Assembly (NCBI RefSeq): GCF_003807585.1
Contig: NZ_RMBX01000002.1
Location: 434,001 to 498,000 of the forward strand
Source of the DNA: Chitinophaga barathri
GTDB taxonomy: Bacteria > Bacteroidota > Bacteroidia > Chitinophagales > Chitinophagaceae
Length of the DNA: 64,000 bases
Direction of reading: 5' to 3'
In this document: positions 49,913 through 59,008 of the stretch, in pieces
How positions within the stretch are numbered: position 1 is the first letter of the stretch
Layout of the letters: each line of letters begins with the position of its first letter
Program-made: the position numbers and the translations under genes
The notes under the pieces: generated by a model
Told to the model about the DNA's origin: nothing
Seen by the model: only the letters and a program-made list of their open reading frames with translations
Databases searched by the model: none

Positions 49913-51241
49913 TTAATATTCCCAGGTGATCCAGGCTTTGGCGTCCCTTACGCTCACCATGTCGTAAGTGCTTGCGCTGGTTTGTACCAGGTAATATCCC
50001 AGGGGGTCTATGAACTGGACGGCCGTATTCACGTACGGGTCTTCCGCCTCCGGGGGCACTTCGCCCAGTGTGCCGTAATAGGGGAACACTACCCTGCCGT
50101 TCGTGGAGAACTGCGGCGGTTCAAATGCCGCGCCGAACATAATGGTAGGCGTCCCACCCAGATTGTGCACCCATCCGGCAAGGTCGTATGTAACACCGGC
50201 ATCGGTCCCAAAGCGGGGCCAGAAAACGAGGAACATAAAATCGGGAATACCGCGCAGGCCAAAGGCGTCATCCACCCCGTTCACATGGAAGCCGTTGACC
50301 GTAGCCCAATAACCATCCTGCTGCGCCATAAAGTTCCACCAGCGGCGGGGGCCTTCCAGGTCCACCACCACGGGAGCGATAGCGCCTACGATGGCGGATG
50401 GCGTAGTGCCGTTCACGTTCATGGTGAAGGAGGAGGTGCCGGTATTCCAGCTGAAGTTCGAGAAAGAACTGATGGTGTTCGCGCCGTCCACCAGCGGGGT
50501 GGTGAGCTGGATGCCGGTACCGTTCACAATATAACCGGTGGTATGCTGGTGCGCGGCTCCGCCTGCGTCTTTCCAGGTAAAGGTGACCGTTCTTTCCACA
50601 CCGTTCACCTGTATCTCGTATTGTGTGCCGCCGTAGTTGAGCCGTTTGAAATAATTGAGGATGCGGGAGCCGAGGTCTTCAAACAGCAGCACATTTTTCC
50701 ACTGCCCGTTTTGCCACATCTGTAAATCCTGCTGGCTGGCCCTTTTCAGCACCATTTTGCTGCCCTTGAAACGGCCGGTGAGTTTGATGCTGTCCGCCGC
50801 GAGGGAATCCAGTGAAAACTCGAAATCGGAGTGCAGGCCTTCGCCATATTCACCGCCGTTCACCCCACCGTCCGGGTCCGCGAGGATGTGGATATAGGAA
50901 TAGGTATCGAAGAGCAGCGCGGGCTGCTGCAGCGCCTTGAGGCGATAGCTGCTTTCTTTGCGCTCGGAGGCGGTGAGTGTGTCTATATCGCCGTACATCA
51001 GCACGCGGTTCGCATCGTTGAAGCTGAAGTGAAAATTATAGACACTGCCGGCAGCCGTTTCGAGCCGGGCATTCCAGCCGTACTGGGCGCCGGCAAGGGC
51101 GGCCTGGTAGTCGCCAAGCACTTTGTTGATCCGCTCGTCCGTAGTGCCGGAAAACACGGAGTCATTATTGTCCTTACGGCAGGAAGAGAACGCCAGTAAT
51201 GCCAGTAAGAGATATGATAGAACTCGTTTCATCTGATTCAT
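49913..51241 (-). CDS. DUF4302 lipoprotein
   Basis: This is a 442-residue lipoprotein; the signal peptide is LLLALLAFSSC (Cys21), followed by RKDNNDSVFSGTTDERINKV. The start could also be the second Met (51232). The N-terminal part (about 25-200) matches the DUF4302 pattern: ERINKVLGDYQAALAGAQYG, YNFHFSFNDANRVLMYGDID, SYRLKALQQPALLFDTYSYI and PDGGVNGGEYGEGLHSDFEF. The C-terminal part is a beta-sandwich with no recognised motif. DUF4302 genes are usually found beside SusCD pairs with a zinc-binding metallopeptidase, as here. This shared context points to a common surface uptake or processing function whose substrate is unknown, possibly peptidic. Confidence 0.88.
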   Translation of the reverse strand: MNQMKRVLSYLLLALLAFSSCRKDNNDSVFSGTTDERINKVLGDYQAALAGAQYGWNARLETAAGSVYNFHFSFNDANRVLMYGDIDTLTASERKESSYRLKALQQPALLFDTYSYIHILADPDGGVNGGEYGEGLHSDFEFSLDSLAADSIKLTGRFKGSKMVLKRASQQDLQMWQNGQWKNVLLFEDLGSRILNYFKRLNYGGTQYEIQVNGVERTVTFTWKDAGGAAHQHTTGYIVNGTGIQLTTPLVDGANTISSFSNFSWNTGTSSFTMNVNGTTPSAIVGAIAPVVVDLEGPRRWWNFMAQQDGYWATVNGFHVNGVDDAFGLRGIPDFMFLVFWPRFGTDAGVTYDLAGWVHNLGGTPTIMFGAAFEPPQFSTNGRVVFPYYGTLGEVPPEAEDPYVNTAVQFIDPLGYYLVQTSASTYDMVSVRDAKAWITWEY

Positions 51242-51261
51242 GTTGGTCCGAAATGGGATAA

Positions 51262-52173
51262 TTACCGTGTCAATCCGTCTATGGCGGTCCTGGTACGTGC
51301 CTGGAGGCTATAGAAATTGATCTTCCATGCTTCCGCGAAATATTTCACGACGATGGCTTCTTTCTGCCGCAGTTTTGCCTTTGCCTGCTCGGGCGTGGTA
51401 CCGTTCGGGCCGGGGTTGGTAATACCGTTCACCAGGTCATCAAAACCCTGTTTGCCTTCCACCAGCATCGTAGCGATCATTTCCACGAAGTCTTCGTCCG
51501 GTGCGCTCATGGCGTAGGCTGTCACAAATCCGTCTGCCCGTGCGTTCGCTTCGGATACGTTGTTCCAGTTGGACGTGTACATGCCCACCGATATCCTTTT
51601 GAATTCCTGCGGGTAAAGTATATTCTGGTGCAGGATATGCCCGAACTCATGTTCGATGGTATGGAACATTTGTTTGACGTTGAAAGAATCACTGGGCACA
51701 TAACCTGCCATGGCCTTGGTGCGGAAGTCATTTAAAACATACAGCACAATTTTACGGCCGCCTTCCGCGGTACCCAGGGTGATGGTACCATCCGTATTAT
51801 AACTGGCGCTTCCTACCAGCACAAAATGTTTGGGCACATATCTTTTCAGGAACAGCGCGCCGGCTTCGGCTTCATAAGGTTTAAGCCAGGCCTGGCGGAT
51901 GGTGCTCAGCACGGGAATGATCTTTTCTTCTTTGGGCGGCACCAGGGTGTGGGTAAAGTCCAGCTCGCCCTGGTCCCATTTGTATTTCACGGCTACGTTC
52001 AGCGGTGTGGTAAGACTGTCTTTGATCCACACGTCTATGGGGCCGGGCACCCAGGTATCTCCGCCGAGGCCGGGGATGTCGTTCACATCATCCAGCGCAT
52101 CGTCTCTCCTGCAGGCGGCCATGATGCAGCATGAGAAGAGGAAGATCAATATTGTAGAATGCTTCATATGCAT
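51262..52173 (-). CDS. Zinc-binding metallopeptidase lipoprotein of a SusCD cluster
   Basis: This is a 303-residue lipoprotein with lipobox MAAC (Cys21). The zinc motif is HTIEHEFGHILHQ, that is His175-Glu-x-x-His179-x-x-His182 (HExxHxxH), with ETANARADG-like SEANARADGFVTAYAMS and a C-terminal EMIATMLVEG segment that resembles other DUF-type metallopeptidases of Bacteroidota. The N-terminal 90 residues include a WDQGELDFTHTLVPPKEEKI stretch typical of the SusD-linked group. It lies 30 bp after the SusD gene and 20 bp before the DUF4302 gene, in one operon. A role in clipping peptides at the surface before uptake is likely but not proved. Confidence 0.9.
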   Translation of the reverse strand: MHMKHSTILIFLFSCCIMAACRRDDALDDVNDIPGLGGDTWVPGPIDVWIKDSLTTPLNVAVKYKWDQGELDFTHTLVPPKEEKIIPVLSTIRQAWLKPYEAEAGALFLKRYVPKHFVLVGSASYNTDGTITLGTAEGGRKIVLYVLNDFRTKAMAGYVPSDSFNVKQMFHTIEHEFGHILHQNILYPQEFKRISVGMYTSNWNNVSEANARADGFVTAYAMSAPDEDFVEMIATMLVEGKQGFDDLVNGITNPGPNGTTPEQAKAKLRQKEAIVVKYFAEAWKINFYSLQARTRTAIDGLTR

Positions 52174-52202
52174 GATTGTGCTTTTAAAGTTTTTGTCCTG
52201 TG

Positions 52203-53657
52203 TTAACGCGGGTTGCCCTGCACCCCTGAAATAGCGGCGGAAGACGGTATCTGGAACAGCCTGCGCGGGTCGTTGCCCGTGAGGTTGAAGGTGCCGCCGC
52301 CCACCACCGTATGGGAAACGGGGATGCGGTAACGGAGTATATCGAACCAGCGCATGCCTTCCTGCACATATTCGGCGCGTTTAAAATCAAGGATGGTGCG
52401 TATCAGCGCGGTTTGCAGGTTATTCGTACCATAAAAGTTGCGGACCCTTGATGGTGTGATGCCATGCGCGCCTGCATTATAACTGCTGATGCGCGTGGCT
52501 GCATAGGTGTTCAGATCCTCAATAGCAGCTCCCGTATTGTTCAGGTAAGTATAAGCTTCCGCGCGATTGAACAATACTTCTTCCGCGGTGAACAGCGGCA
52601 CCATCACGTAAGCCGTGCCAATGCCCGCATTTACGGTGGAGCGCACGAAATATTCATTCACTTTCGGGATCAGCTGGTTTTCCGTACTTCCTGAGGAATA
52701 GGACTGGTTCCAGAAAGCCCATTCTCCTCCGGTTACGTTGTCCGACAGGATTTCATTGCGTTTCGCGGGATTCATGGCATAACGGAAATTGAAATAATAA
52801 CGGCCATATACCGAAGGCGTTTCCACCAGCAGCAGGTTTGCCGGTTCGGTGGCTTTGGCATAGATGGAGAACAGCTCCAGGTAAGTGATGGTCATATACC
52901 GGGTGTTCCAGGGGCGCAGCATAGGAGTGATGTTGTTGTCCGGGAATACGAGGGTGGCGTATGTCACCGCTTTTGTCCAGTCCTGTTTGAAGAGGTAAAA
53001 GCGGGAAGCAAAGGCATAAGCGGCCGTGGTGGTAAAGTGGTACGCGGGCACGGAGTAACGGTTGTTGTCCAGCATCGGCATGCCCATGAGCAGATCATTT
53101 TCGATCATTTCATATACATATGCCACGGTTTTGCGCTCGTATTGTTTGATCACCACGTTCTCCGGCTCGGTCACATAAGGAATGCCCGGGCTGGTGGCTG
53201 CGGTGGCGGGATCGTAGGTTTCAGAGAAAAAAGTGACCAGCATAAAATGCGCGTACGCTCTTGCCACCAGGGCTTCGCCTTTCTGCGAGCGGTAATTCTC
53301 CGGGTCGGGCGCTTTGTCGCAGGCCTGGATAGCGAGGTTTGCCGCCGCGATGGCCGCGTAGCAGGCATTCCAGTAATACTCGGGGGAGTCTTCCTGGTCA
53401 TCTCTTACGTCGCGGAACTGGAAGGGATCCGTATTGGTATTTTCGATAGTGCCGCTTCTTTTGTCCGCCACGTTATCTGAGGAGCCTTCGGTGAAGGCCA
53501 TGTAATTCGCCTGGGGGTAAGCGGTGCCCAGCAGTCGGCTCACCTGTTCGGGCGTATTCAGTTCCGCCCGCATGTCCGGCGGCTGCTCCAGGTACTTTTT
53601 ACAACCGGCGGCAGTGAACGCGAGAAAAACACTTGTATATATCAGCAGTCTTTTCAT
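52203..53657 (-). CDS. SusD/RagB-like outer-membrane nutrient-binding lipoprotein
   Basis: This is a 484-residue lipoprotein starting at the ATG at 53657; 22 further codons in frame overlap the SusC stop region and are not signal-like. The signal peptide ends AAGC (Cys19) and runs into CKKYLEQPPDM, the standard SusD opening. The TPR-like helical core is visible (DNVADKRSGTIENTNTDPFQ, EYYWNACYAAIAAANLAIQA, EALVARAYAHFMLVTFFSET), as is the C-terminal RAEYVQEGMRWFDILRYRIP. It forms the ligand lid of the SusC barrel encoded immediately upstream (10 bp gap). Its partners are a metallopeptidase, a DUF4302 protein and a collagen-like lipoprotein. Confidence 0.95.
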   Translation of the reverse strand: MKRLLIYTSVFLAFTAAGCKKYLEQPPDMRAELNTPEQVSRLLGTAYPQANYMAFTEGSSDNVADKRSGTIENTNTDPFQFRDVRDDQEDSPEYYWNACYAAIAAANLAIQACDKAPDPENYRSQKGEALVARAYAHFMLVTFFSETYDPATAATSPGIPYVTEPENVVIKQYERKTVAYVYEMIENDLLMGMPMLDNNRYSVPAYHFTTTAAYAFASRFYLFKQDWTKAVTYATLVFPDNNITPMLRPWNTRYMTITYLELFSIYAKATEPANLLLVETPSVYGRYYFNFRYAMNPAKRNEILSDNVTGGEWAFWNQSYSSGSTENQLIPKVNEYFVRSTVNAGIGTAYVMVPLFTAEEVLFNRAEAYTYLNNTGAAIEDLNTYAATRISSYNAGAHGITPSRVRNFYGTNNLQTALIRTILDFKRAEYVQEGMRWFDILRYRIPVSHTVVGGGTFNLTGNDPRRLFQIPSSAAISGVQGNPR

Positions 53658-53667
53658 GTTGGTACAA

Positions 53668-56600
53668 TTAAATGCCCACTTTGAGGGTGAGGGTGAATTG
53701 TTTCTGTACAGGCAGCGCCACACCGCCGGAGTTGAAGAACTCCGGGTCCTGCCCTCTCAGCTTTTTGTCCGAATAGATCAGCCAGGGATTGATGGCCGCC
53801 CCCGCCACGCTCGCGCTGTTCAGCCCGATCCTGTTGAGCAACGCGGGCTGGAAATTGTACGTGAGCGATACGGTTTTCAGCCGCACAAATGCGCCGCTGG
53901 CCACCCTTTCGGTGGAATAGTTATAGTTGTTGTAAGGATATTCTCCATTGAGGGTGGATTGCTCCAGGGCGCCCAGGATGGAAGGCACATTGGTCACCTT
54001 TTCATCGCCCGGCAACAGCCAGCGGTTCAGGAATTCCTTGGGAGCGGCATCCAGGTCCGTATAAGAGGTTTTGAACGCTTCATACAGCCGGATCTTGTTG
54101 CCGCCCTGGGCGGTCACGAAGACGTTCAGCGAAAAACTTTTGTAATTAAAAGTGTTGGACCAGCCGCCGGTTACGATAGGATCCACGGGGCCCTGGTATA
54201 CGAGGTGGCTGATATCCCTGTCCTGCAGGTATACGCCGCTGCCGGTCTCTCCTTTTTCGTTGGTGAACAGCGGGTCGCCCCTGCGCGGGTCCAGTCCTTT
54301 GAACTCGAGGGAGAAGAGGCTGCGCGCCGGGTAACCCTGGCGGTTGCCGCCTTCGGCCTGTACCATATTAAATATCTGCGGACGGCTTCGGTCGTTGGTG
54401 ATCTGGTTTTCGTTGTACCCGAAAGTGAAGTTGGTTTTCCAGCCCCAGTCCCTGCGGGTGATCACCGGCCCGCCTACCATCAGTTCGGCGCCCCATGATT
54501 CCATATCCGCATAGTTGGCTGCTTTTTCGGACTCGCCGCCGATGCCGGAGGTACGGATGATGCTGATCAGGTCGAAGCTCTGGCGGTAATATCCATCCAT
54601 GGTGATGTTCAGCTTGTTTTTGAACAGGCCCAGGTCCAGCCCTGCGTTCGCAGTGTAGGCCTTTTCCCAGGTAAGCTCCGAGTTCTCCAGGTTGGCAAGC
54701 CTGATCACGGATTCCACTTCTGTAAAGAAAGGCCGGGTGGTATTGATATTACGCAGCACGATGCTTGAATTGGTAGCTGGGCCCATACTCGCGGTGAGGC
54801 CGTAAGAAGCTCTCACGGTGAGGTAATCTATCCACGTCAGGTTCTGTATGAACGGTTCCCTGTCCGCATTCCAGGAAGCGGCAAGGCTCCAGGTGGGCAG
54901 CCAGCGGGCGGTGGTGCTTTTCCCCAGCCTGTTGGAACCGTCGTAGCGGACCGTACCGGTGAAGTTGTAGCGCTGTTTGAAAGTATAGCCGGCGGAGCCG
55001 TAGAACGCCACAAACCGGTCGTAGTCCTTGCTCATACCATAATACGGGAAATTGCTCTCGATGGTTTGCTTCACGATGCGGTAATCCACGAACGGTATGC
55101 CGCCATTGTCGTACTGGTAACCAAAACCGGTATTGCTGGCCTGCTGGCGGTCAGCGGATTTTACCTGCATACCGGCCAGGAGGTTCACGGCGTGCAGGTT
55201 ATTGAATGTTTTTATGTAGTTGAGGCTGTTCCTGAAATCGTAGCTCACCAGCTGGTCTTCCGTCCTGTTATAAAAACCGCCGTAGGGCAACACTACAATC
55301 GGCTCCGCTTCCGGGTTCTCCGGGTCGCGGTAAAGGAAGCGGTTATTCTGCCGGATGGTGGAATTGCCATCCGCACGGTAAGCGTTGGCCATATTGGCCC
55401 TTTCCGTGATCTGGTGTTCCATGCTGGACTTCACATACCGCAGCGCCCCTACAAATTCAAAGGTGAGCGCGGGAGTGATCTTGTATTTCAGGTCGCCCTG
55501 CAGGCGGAGGTCCGCCACGTTGATATTCAGATAATTGTTCTCCAGCTCGGTGAGGATATTAAAGGGCGCAAAGTTGCGGCGGAAATATTCACGGTCGCCG
55601 TTTTCGTCGTAGGCCGTAAGGGTGCGGCTGGCGTTGAGGGCGTAGCTGAAAGGGTTGATGTCGAAGTCACGGTCGAACTGTCCTTCTACGGGGTTCTCCT
55701 GCCGGCTGAGCGAGCCGGGGGCTCTTTGCTGCCTTACGGAAGCGAGCGTGGAGAAACCTACGCTGAGGCGGTCCGAAAAATTGTAGTTGTTGCGGAAGTT
55801 GAGCGTGTAGCGGCTCACACGGTCCGCCACGGTCCAGCCATTGTCCCCATAATAACTGGTGGAGAAATAAGACTGGGATTTATCCGTACCGAAAGAAATG
55901 CTCAGGGAATGTTCCTGTATAAAACTGTTATTGAAGAGCAGGTCGTACCAGTCCGTATTGGCGGCGGCGTACCTTTTCAGGAAAGCGGCTTTGCTTTCAG
56001 GTGTGTTCGGCAGGATAAAATTGCCGTTGGCGTCCACCTGCGTGAAAAGATCATACATTTTTCCGTACACGCCGTAATCAGCGCGGTCCAGGATATTCGG
56101 CTCCAGGGAACCTTTTCTTTCCAGTTCGGCCAGTACGGACATTTGCTGCGAGGAGTTCATGATGCTGTAATCCGCGTAGGAAGGTTTCAGCTGGGTGCTG
56201 AAGTTGCCGGTGTAAGACACGAGGGGTTTGCCCACCCGGCCTTTTTTGGTGGTGATCACCACTACGCCGTTCATGGCCCTTGCGCCGTAAAGGGCGGTGG
56301 CGGCGGCGTCTTTTAATATCGCGAAAGATTCAATATCGTTGGCGTTCAGGCCGGCTACCGCGGAGCCCAGCAAAGTGGTAGGATCGCCGCTGGAAAGCTG
56401 GTCGTTCGAAATGTTGATGATCTCTTCCAGCACCACACCGTCTACCACCCACAGCGGTTTATTGTCCCCGTGGATGGAAGTGGCGCCCCTGATGCGGAGC
56501 TTTGGAGCGGCGCCGAATGCGCTGGAAACGTTCTGTACGGACACGCCGGCGGCACGGCCTTCCAGCATACGGCTCACGTCTGCCAGGCCGTCTATTTTCA

Positions 56601-57060
56601 CTTCATCGCCTTTGAGGGTGGTGGCGGCCCCGGAGAATTTCCGTTTGTCCAGGTCCTGGAAGCCGGTCACTACCACTTCGGAGAGCACTCCGCCCAGCGA
56701 AGCGAGCTGGATATTGATCGGCTGGCCGCGGTAGATGGCTACCTGTACCCTTTTGCCAATGTAGGAAAAACGAATGCTGTCCCCCATGCGGCCTGCCAAC
56801 ACAAAATTGCCGTTGGCATCGGTGAGGATGCCTTTGCGGTTGACGAGATTTTCTACGGTAACTCCGGGGAGTGCGATTTTTTCTTCCGCGTCCATAACCC
56901 GTCCCCTGATCTGGGAGCTGGGCACTGAGTCCTGAAAAGCCGTGGTTTCCGATCCAAAGGTGTAGGCAGGTGTAAAGGCTGCGAACAGTAACAGGATAAA
57001 CAAGACCGGGAGCTTTCGGCGCCGCTTCCCGGCATCACAGGCGTAAACCTTTAATTGCAT
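53668..57060 (-). CDS. SusC/RagA-family TonB-dependent outer-membrane transporter
   Basis: This is a 1130-residue outer-membrane protein. The N-terminus is unusual: a basic stretch (KVYACDAGKRRRKLP) precedes the hydrophobic signal (VLFILLLFAAFTPAYTFGS). A carboxypeptidase-like domain (RGRVMDAEEKIALPGVTVEN, about residues 52-130) and a plug with LWVVDGVVLEEI, IESFAILKDAAATALYGARA and NGVVVITTKKG follow. The barrel then ends with a hydrophobic strand (QKQFTLTLKVGI). It is the first gene of a five-gene operon with SusD, a zinc metallopeptidase, a DUF4302 protein and a collagen-like lipoprotein. The promoter region upstream (57061-57290) has a near-consensus TATCTTTTG (complement of 57197-57205). 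The substrate is unknown; peptide is suggested by the peptidase. Confidence 0.95.
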   Translation of the reverse strand: MQLKVYACDAGKRRRKLPVLFILLLFAAFTPAYTFGSETTAFQDSVPSSQIRGRVMDAEEKIALPGVTVENLVNRKGILTDANGNFVLAGRMGDSIRFSYIGKRVQVAIYRGQPINIQLASLGGVLSEVVVTGFQDLDKRKFSGAATTLKGDEVKIDGLADVSRMLEGRAAGVSVQNVSSAFGAAPKLRIRGATSIHGDNKPLWVVDGVVLEEIINISNDQLSSGDPTTLLGSAVAGLNANDIESFAILKDAAATALYGARAMNGVVVITTKKGRVGKPLVSYTGNFSTQLKPSYADYSIMNSSQQMSVLAELERKGSLEPNILDRADYGVYGKMYDLFTQVDANGNFILPNTPESKAAFLKRYAAANTDWYDLLFNNSFIQEHSLSISFGTDKSQSYFSTSYYGDNGWTVADRVSRYTLNFRNNYNFSDRLSVGFSTLASVRQQRAPGSLSRQENPVEGQFDRDFDINPFSYALNASRTLTAYDENGDREYFRRNFAPFNILTELENNYLNINVADLRLQGDLKYKITPALTFEFVGALRYVKSSMEHQITERANMANAYRADGNSTIRQNNRFLYRDPENPEAEPIVVLPYGGFYNRTEDQLVSYDFRNSLNYIKTFNNLHAVNLLAGMQVKSADRQQASNTGFGYQYDNGGIPFVDYRIVKQTIESNFPYYGMSKDYDRFVAFYGSAGYTFKQRYNFTGTVRYDGSNRLGKSTTARWLPTWSLAASWNADREPFIQNLTWIDYLTVRASYGLTASMGPATNSSIVLRNINTTRPFFTEVESVIRLANLENSELTWEKAYTANAGLDLGLFKNKLNITMDGYYRQSFDLISIIRTSGIGGESEKAANYADMESWGAELMVGGPVITRRDWGWKTNFTFGYNENQITNDRSRPQIFNMVQAEGGNRQGYPARSLFSLEFKGLDPRRGDPLFTNEKGETGSGVYLQDRDISHLVYQGPVDPIVTGGWSNTFNYKSFSLNVFVTAQGGNKIRLYEAFKTSYTDLDAAPKEFLNRWLLPGDEKVTNVPSILGALEQSTLNGEYPYNNYNYSTERVASGAFVRLKTVSLTYNFQPALLNRIGLNSASVAGAAINPWLIYSDKKLRGQDPEFFNSGGVALPVQKQFTLTLKVGI

Positions 57061-57291
57061 GAGCGCATATTTGATTTTGGTACATTTTGGTTGATAGGCC
57101 GTCGGCTCTCAAATGCTTTACTACACAAGCATGCTCTCTTTTGAGTTAAACAGACAATCAGCAGAATTTCAGTTCTATTTGGGTATCTTATCCGTACAAA
57201 AGATACATAAATAAATGCGTGATTTAACTTTTTTGTAACGTTTTTTCTGGCCGGGAAGCAAACAAACGCGAACAGGCGTACATTTACGGAT

Positions 57292-57579
57292 ATGAAACCG
57301 GGAGTTACCATTTCTTATTGCCCAAAATGCGGCTGGCTGCTGCGCGCGGCCTATATGGCGCAGGAATTACTGACCACTTTTGAAGAGGACCTGAGCGGGG
57401 TTACGCTGCGCCCTTCCGAAATAGCCGGAAGTTATCAAGTATCCCTGAATGACCAGATCATTTTCGACCGTAAACGGGACGGGCATTTTCCCGAAGTGAA
57501 GGAACTGAAACAGCGTGTGCGCGACCTGGTGAACCCGGGCAAAAGCCTCGGGCACGCGGACAGGAAGGTGGAGGGGTAG
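57292..57579 (+). CDS. SelT/SelW/SelH (Rdx) family thioredoxin-like protein
   Basis: This is a 95-residue cytoplasmic protein. The Rdx signature CPKCGW, with the CxxC redox pair (Cys10, Cys13), lies after the first strand (VTISYCPKCGW). It is followed by a helix (LRAAYMAQELLTTFEEDL), the GVTLRPSEIAGSYQVSL strand pair and FDRKRDGHFPEVKELKQRVR, the usual ending of the family. No selenocysteine is present; both are cysteines. Homologues are thought to act in redox regulation. It is divergent from the SusC gene and ends 7 bp before the converging Fic gene. A TACATTTA element (about 57279-57286) precedes it. Confidence 0.85.
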   Translation: MKPGVTISYCPKCGWLLRAAYMAQELLTTFEEDLSGVTLRPSEIAGSYQVSLNDQIIFDRKRDGHFPEVKELKQRVRDLVNPGKSLGHADRKVEG

Positions 57580-57586
57580 GATTTTC

Positions 57587-58687
57587 TTATTCGCTCAGGA
57601 CATAACTTGTGCTTCTTCCCCCTGCATCTTCTTTGCGTAAAAGCCCTCGTCCGATCAAATCCTGGATATCACGTATCGCTGTATCCTGGGAGGTCTTGGT
57701 AATGACAGCCCATTTGGAAGAAGTAAGTTTGCCGGTAAATCCGTCAAGTAATTTATTGAGCATAAGTTTCTGCCGGTCATTTACTGCCTGCGTTAACGGG
57801 CTTTCCCATAACCTCGCCTTTTTTATTACTGCGCCAAGCGTTATATCTGTCGCACTCACGGCACGATCCAAACATTCGAGGAACCATATAATCCAGGCCG
57901 TTATATCGAGCGTACCTTTTTGTGTTTCTTCCAGAATATCATAATAACGATGACGCTCTGTTCTGATCTGTGCGGACATGCTGTAAAAACGGTGCGGACT
58001 CCCATCAGCACGAGCCAACTGCATATCCGTAATTGCACGTGCAATGCGCCCATTACCGTCACTAAACGGATGTATCGTAATAAACCATAGATGGGCGATA
58101 GCTGCTTTTAATACCGGATCGATAACTTCATGTGAATTGAACCATTGCAGGAATTTCTCCATTTCATTTTTGAGCTTATCAGAATCCGGCGCCTGAAAAT
58201 GTACTTTCTCCCGCCCCAGGACACCGGAAACAACCTGCATTGGATTGCTTTTACTATTATTTCGCCACGCTCCGGAAATGAACTTATGTATCCTGTTACC
58301 GCCTACCGGAAATAACGAAGCATGCCATCCGAAAAGACGATTGTCTGTCAGGATAGCTTTATATTGTTGTGTAGCATCGAGCATCATTTCAACAATGCCT
58401 TCAACATTTCTGTCGATGGGGACAAGTCCTCCTATCTCAATGCCTAAACGTTGCGCGATGGAAGAACGAACCTGAGCAGTATCTAATATTTCACCTTCGA
58501 TCTCGCTGGATTTCACGACATCCATTGTCAGGGTTTTAAGCGTTGCCAGTTCCTGTAATTGGAAACCCAGGCTTTCCATGCGGCCTAAAAGTCGTCCCTG
58601 ACGATGCCGGACATTCGCTAAAAGGAGAGTTATTTGTTCAATATCCCATTGAAAATCCGGCCAGCTCTTTAATTGATGGATGTACAT
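57587..58687 (-). CDS. Fic/DOC-family AMP-transferase-like protein with N-terminal DUF4172 and C-terminal winged helix
   Basis: This is a 366-residue protein (start ATG at 58687; a GTG three codons earlier would give 369). The DUF4172 region at the N-terminus (WPDFQWDIEQITLLLANVRH) is followed by the inhibitory helix motif SSEIEGE (about 60-66, S-x-x-x-E-G), which blocks the ATP site. The active-site loop HPFSDGNGRIAR (about 206-217) has every residue of the HxFx(D/E)GNGRxxR consensus. The C-terminal 60 residues (SSKWAVITKTSQDTAIRDIQ ... GRGLLRKEDAGGRSTSYVLS) form a winged-helix DNA-binding domain. Fic proteins transfer AMP to target hydroxyls; this class with an intact inhibitory helix is probably self-inhibited. 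Palindromic sites around its own start suggest autoregulation. The target is unknown. Confidence 0.93.
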   Translation of the reverse strand: MYIHQLKSWPDFQWDIEQITLLLANVRHRQGRLLGRMESLGFQLQELATLKTLTMDVVKSSEIEGEILDTAQVRSSIAQRLGIEIGGLVPIDRNVEGIVEMMLDATQQYKAILTDNRLFGWHASLFPVGGNRIHKFISGAWRNNSKSNPMQVVSGVLGREKVHFQAPDSDKLKNEMEKFLQWFNSHEVIDPVLKAAIAHLWFITIHPFSDGNGRIARAITDMQLARADGSPHRFYSMSAQIRTERHRYYDILEETQKGTLDITAWIIWFLECLDRAVSATDITLGAVIKKARLWESPLTQAVNDRQKLMLNKLLDGFTGKLTSSKWAVITKTSQDTAIRDIQDLIGRGLLRKEDAGGRSTSYVLSE

Positions 58688-58786
58688 TCTTCGCACTTTA
58701 TGCGTCGAATATACACCTTATTCTCCGCATTGGCAAGTTAATCTACGCATCTTATGCGTAGATTAAGGGGGTTATTCTCCGCATAA
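58686..58786. promoter_or_regulatory. Array of operator-like palindromes at the Fic gene start
   Basis: Several copies of a TTATTCT(A/C)CGCA-type half-site occur. The most obvious palindromes are TAATCTACGCAT-CTT-ATGCGTAGATTA (12-bp arms, 58739-58765) and ATTCTTCGCAC-N3-ATGCGTCGAAT (58686-58710, two mismatches), the latter covering the Fic start. Single half-sites lie at 58719 and 58772. The winged-helix tail of Fic, or another regulator, is a likely reader. Confidence 0.65.
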
Positions 58787-58960
58787 GTTATAAAAAACAA
58801 CAATATTTCTCCTTGGGCGCCATTGAAACTATAAAGGCAACCTTTGGATTTACAAAATGAAGCATTATACCATTGATAACCAAGTAATTAATCCGATCAC
58901 AATAACCGTAAATAGTGGGAAATACAGAAGATTAAGCCATATGATTGTGGACTGGCAAGA

Positions 58961-59005
58961 TAATCTCCGCTTATATTGCGGAGATTAGAGGGTTTATTCT
59001 ACGCA
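58961..59005. promoter_or_regulatory. Distal palindrome of the same operator family
   Basis: TAATCTCCGC-N7-GCGGAGATTA (58961-58987, 10-bp perfect arms) and a further half-site TTATTCTACGCA (58995-59006) have the same core as the sites at the Fic start, 200 bp away. They lie just behind the symporter stop, 270 bp upstream of the Fic start. The rest of 58787-58960 shows no gene. Confidence 0.55.
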
Positions 59006-59008
59006 CTT

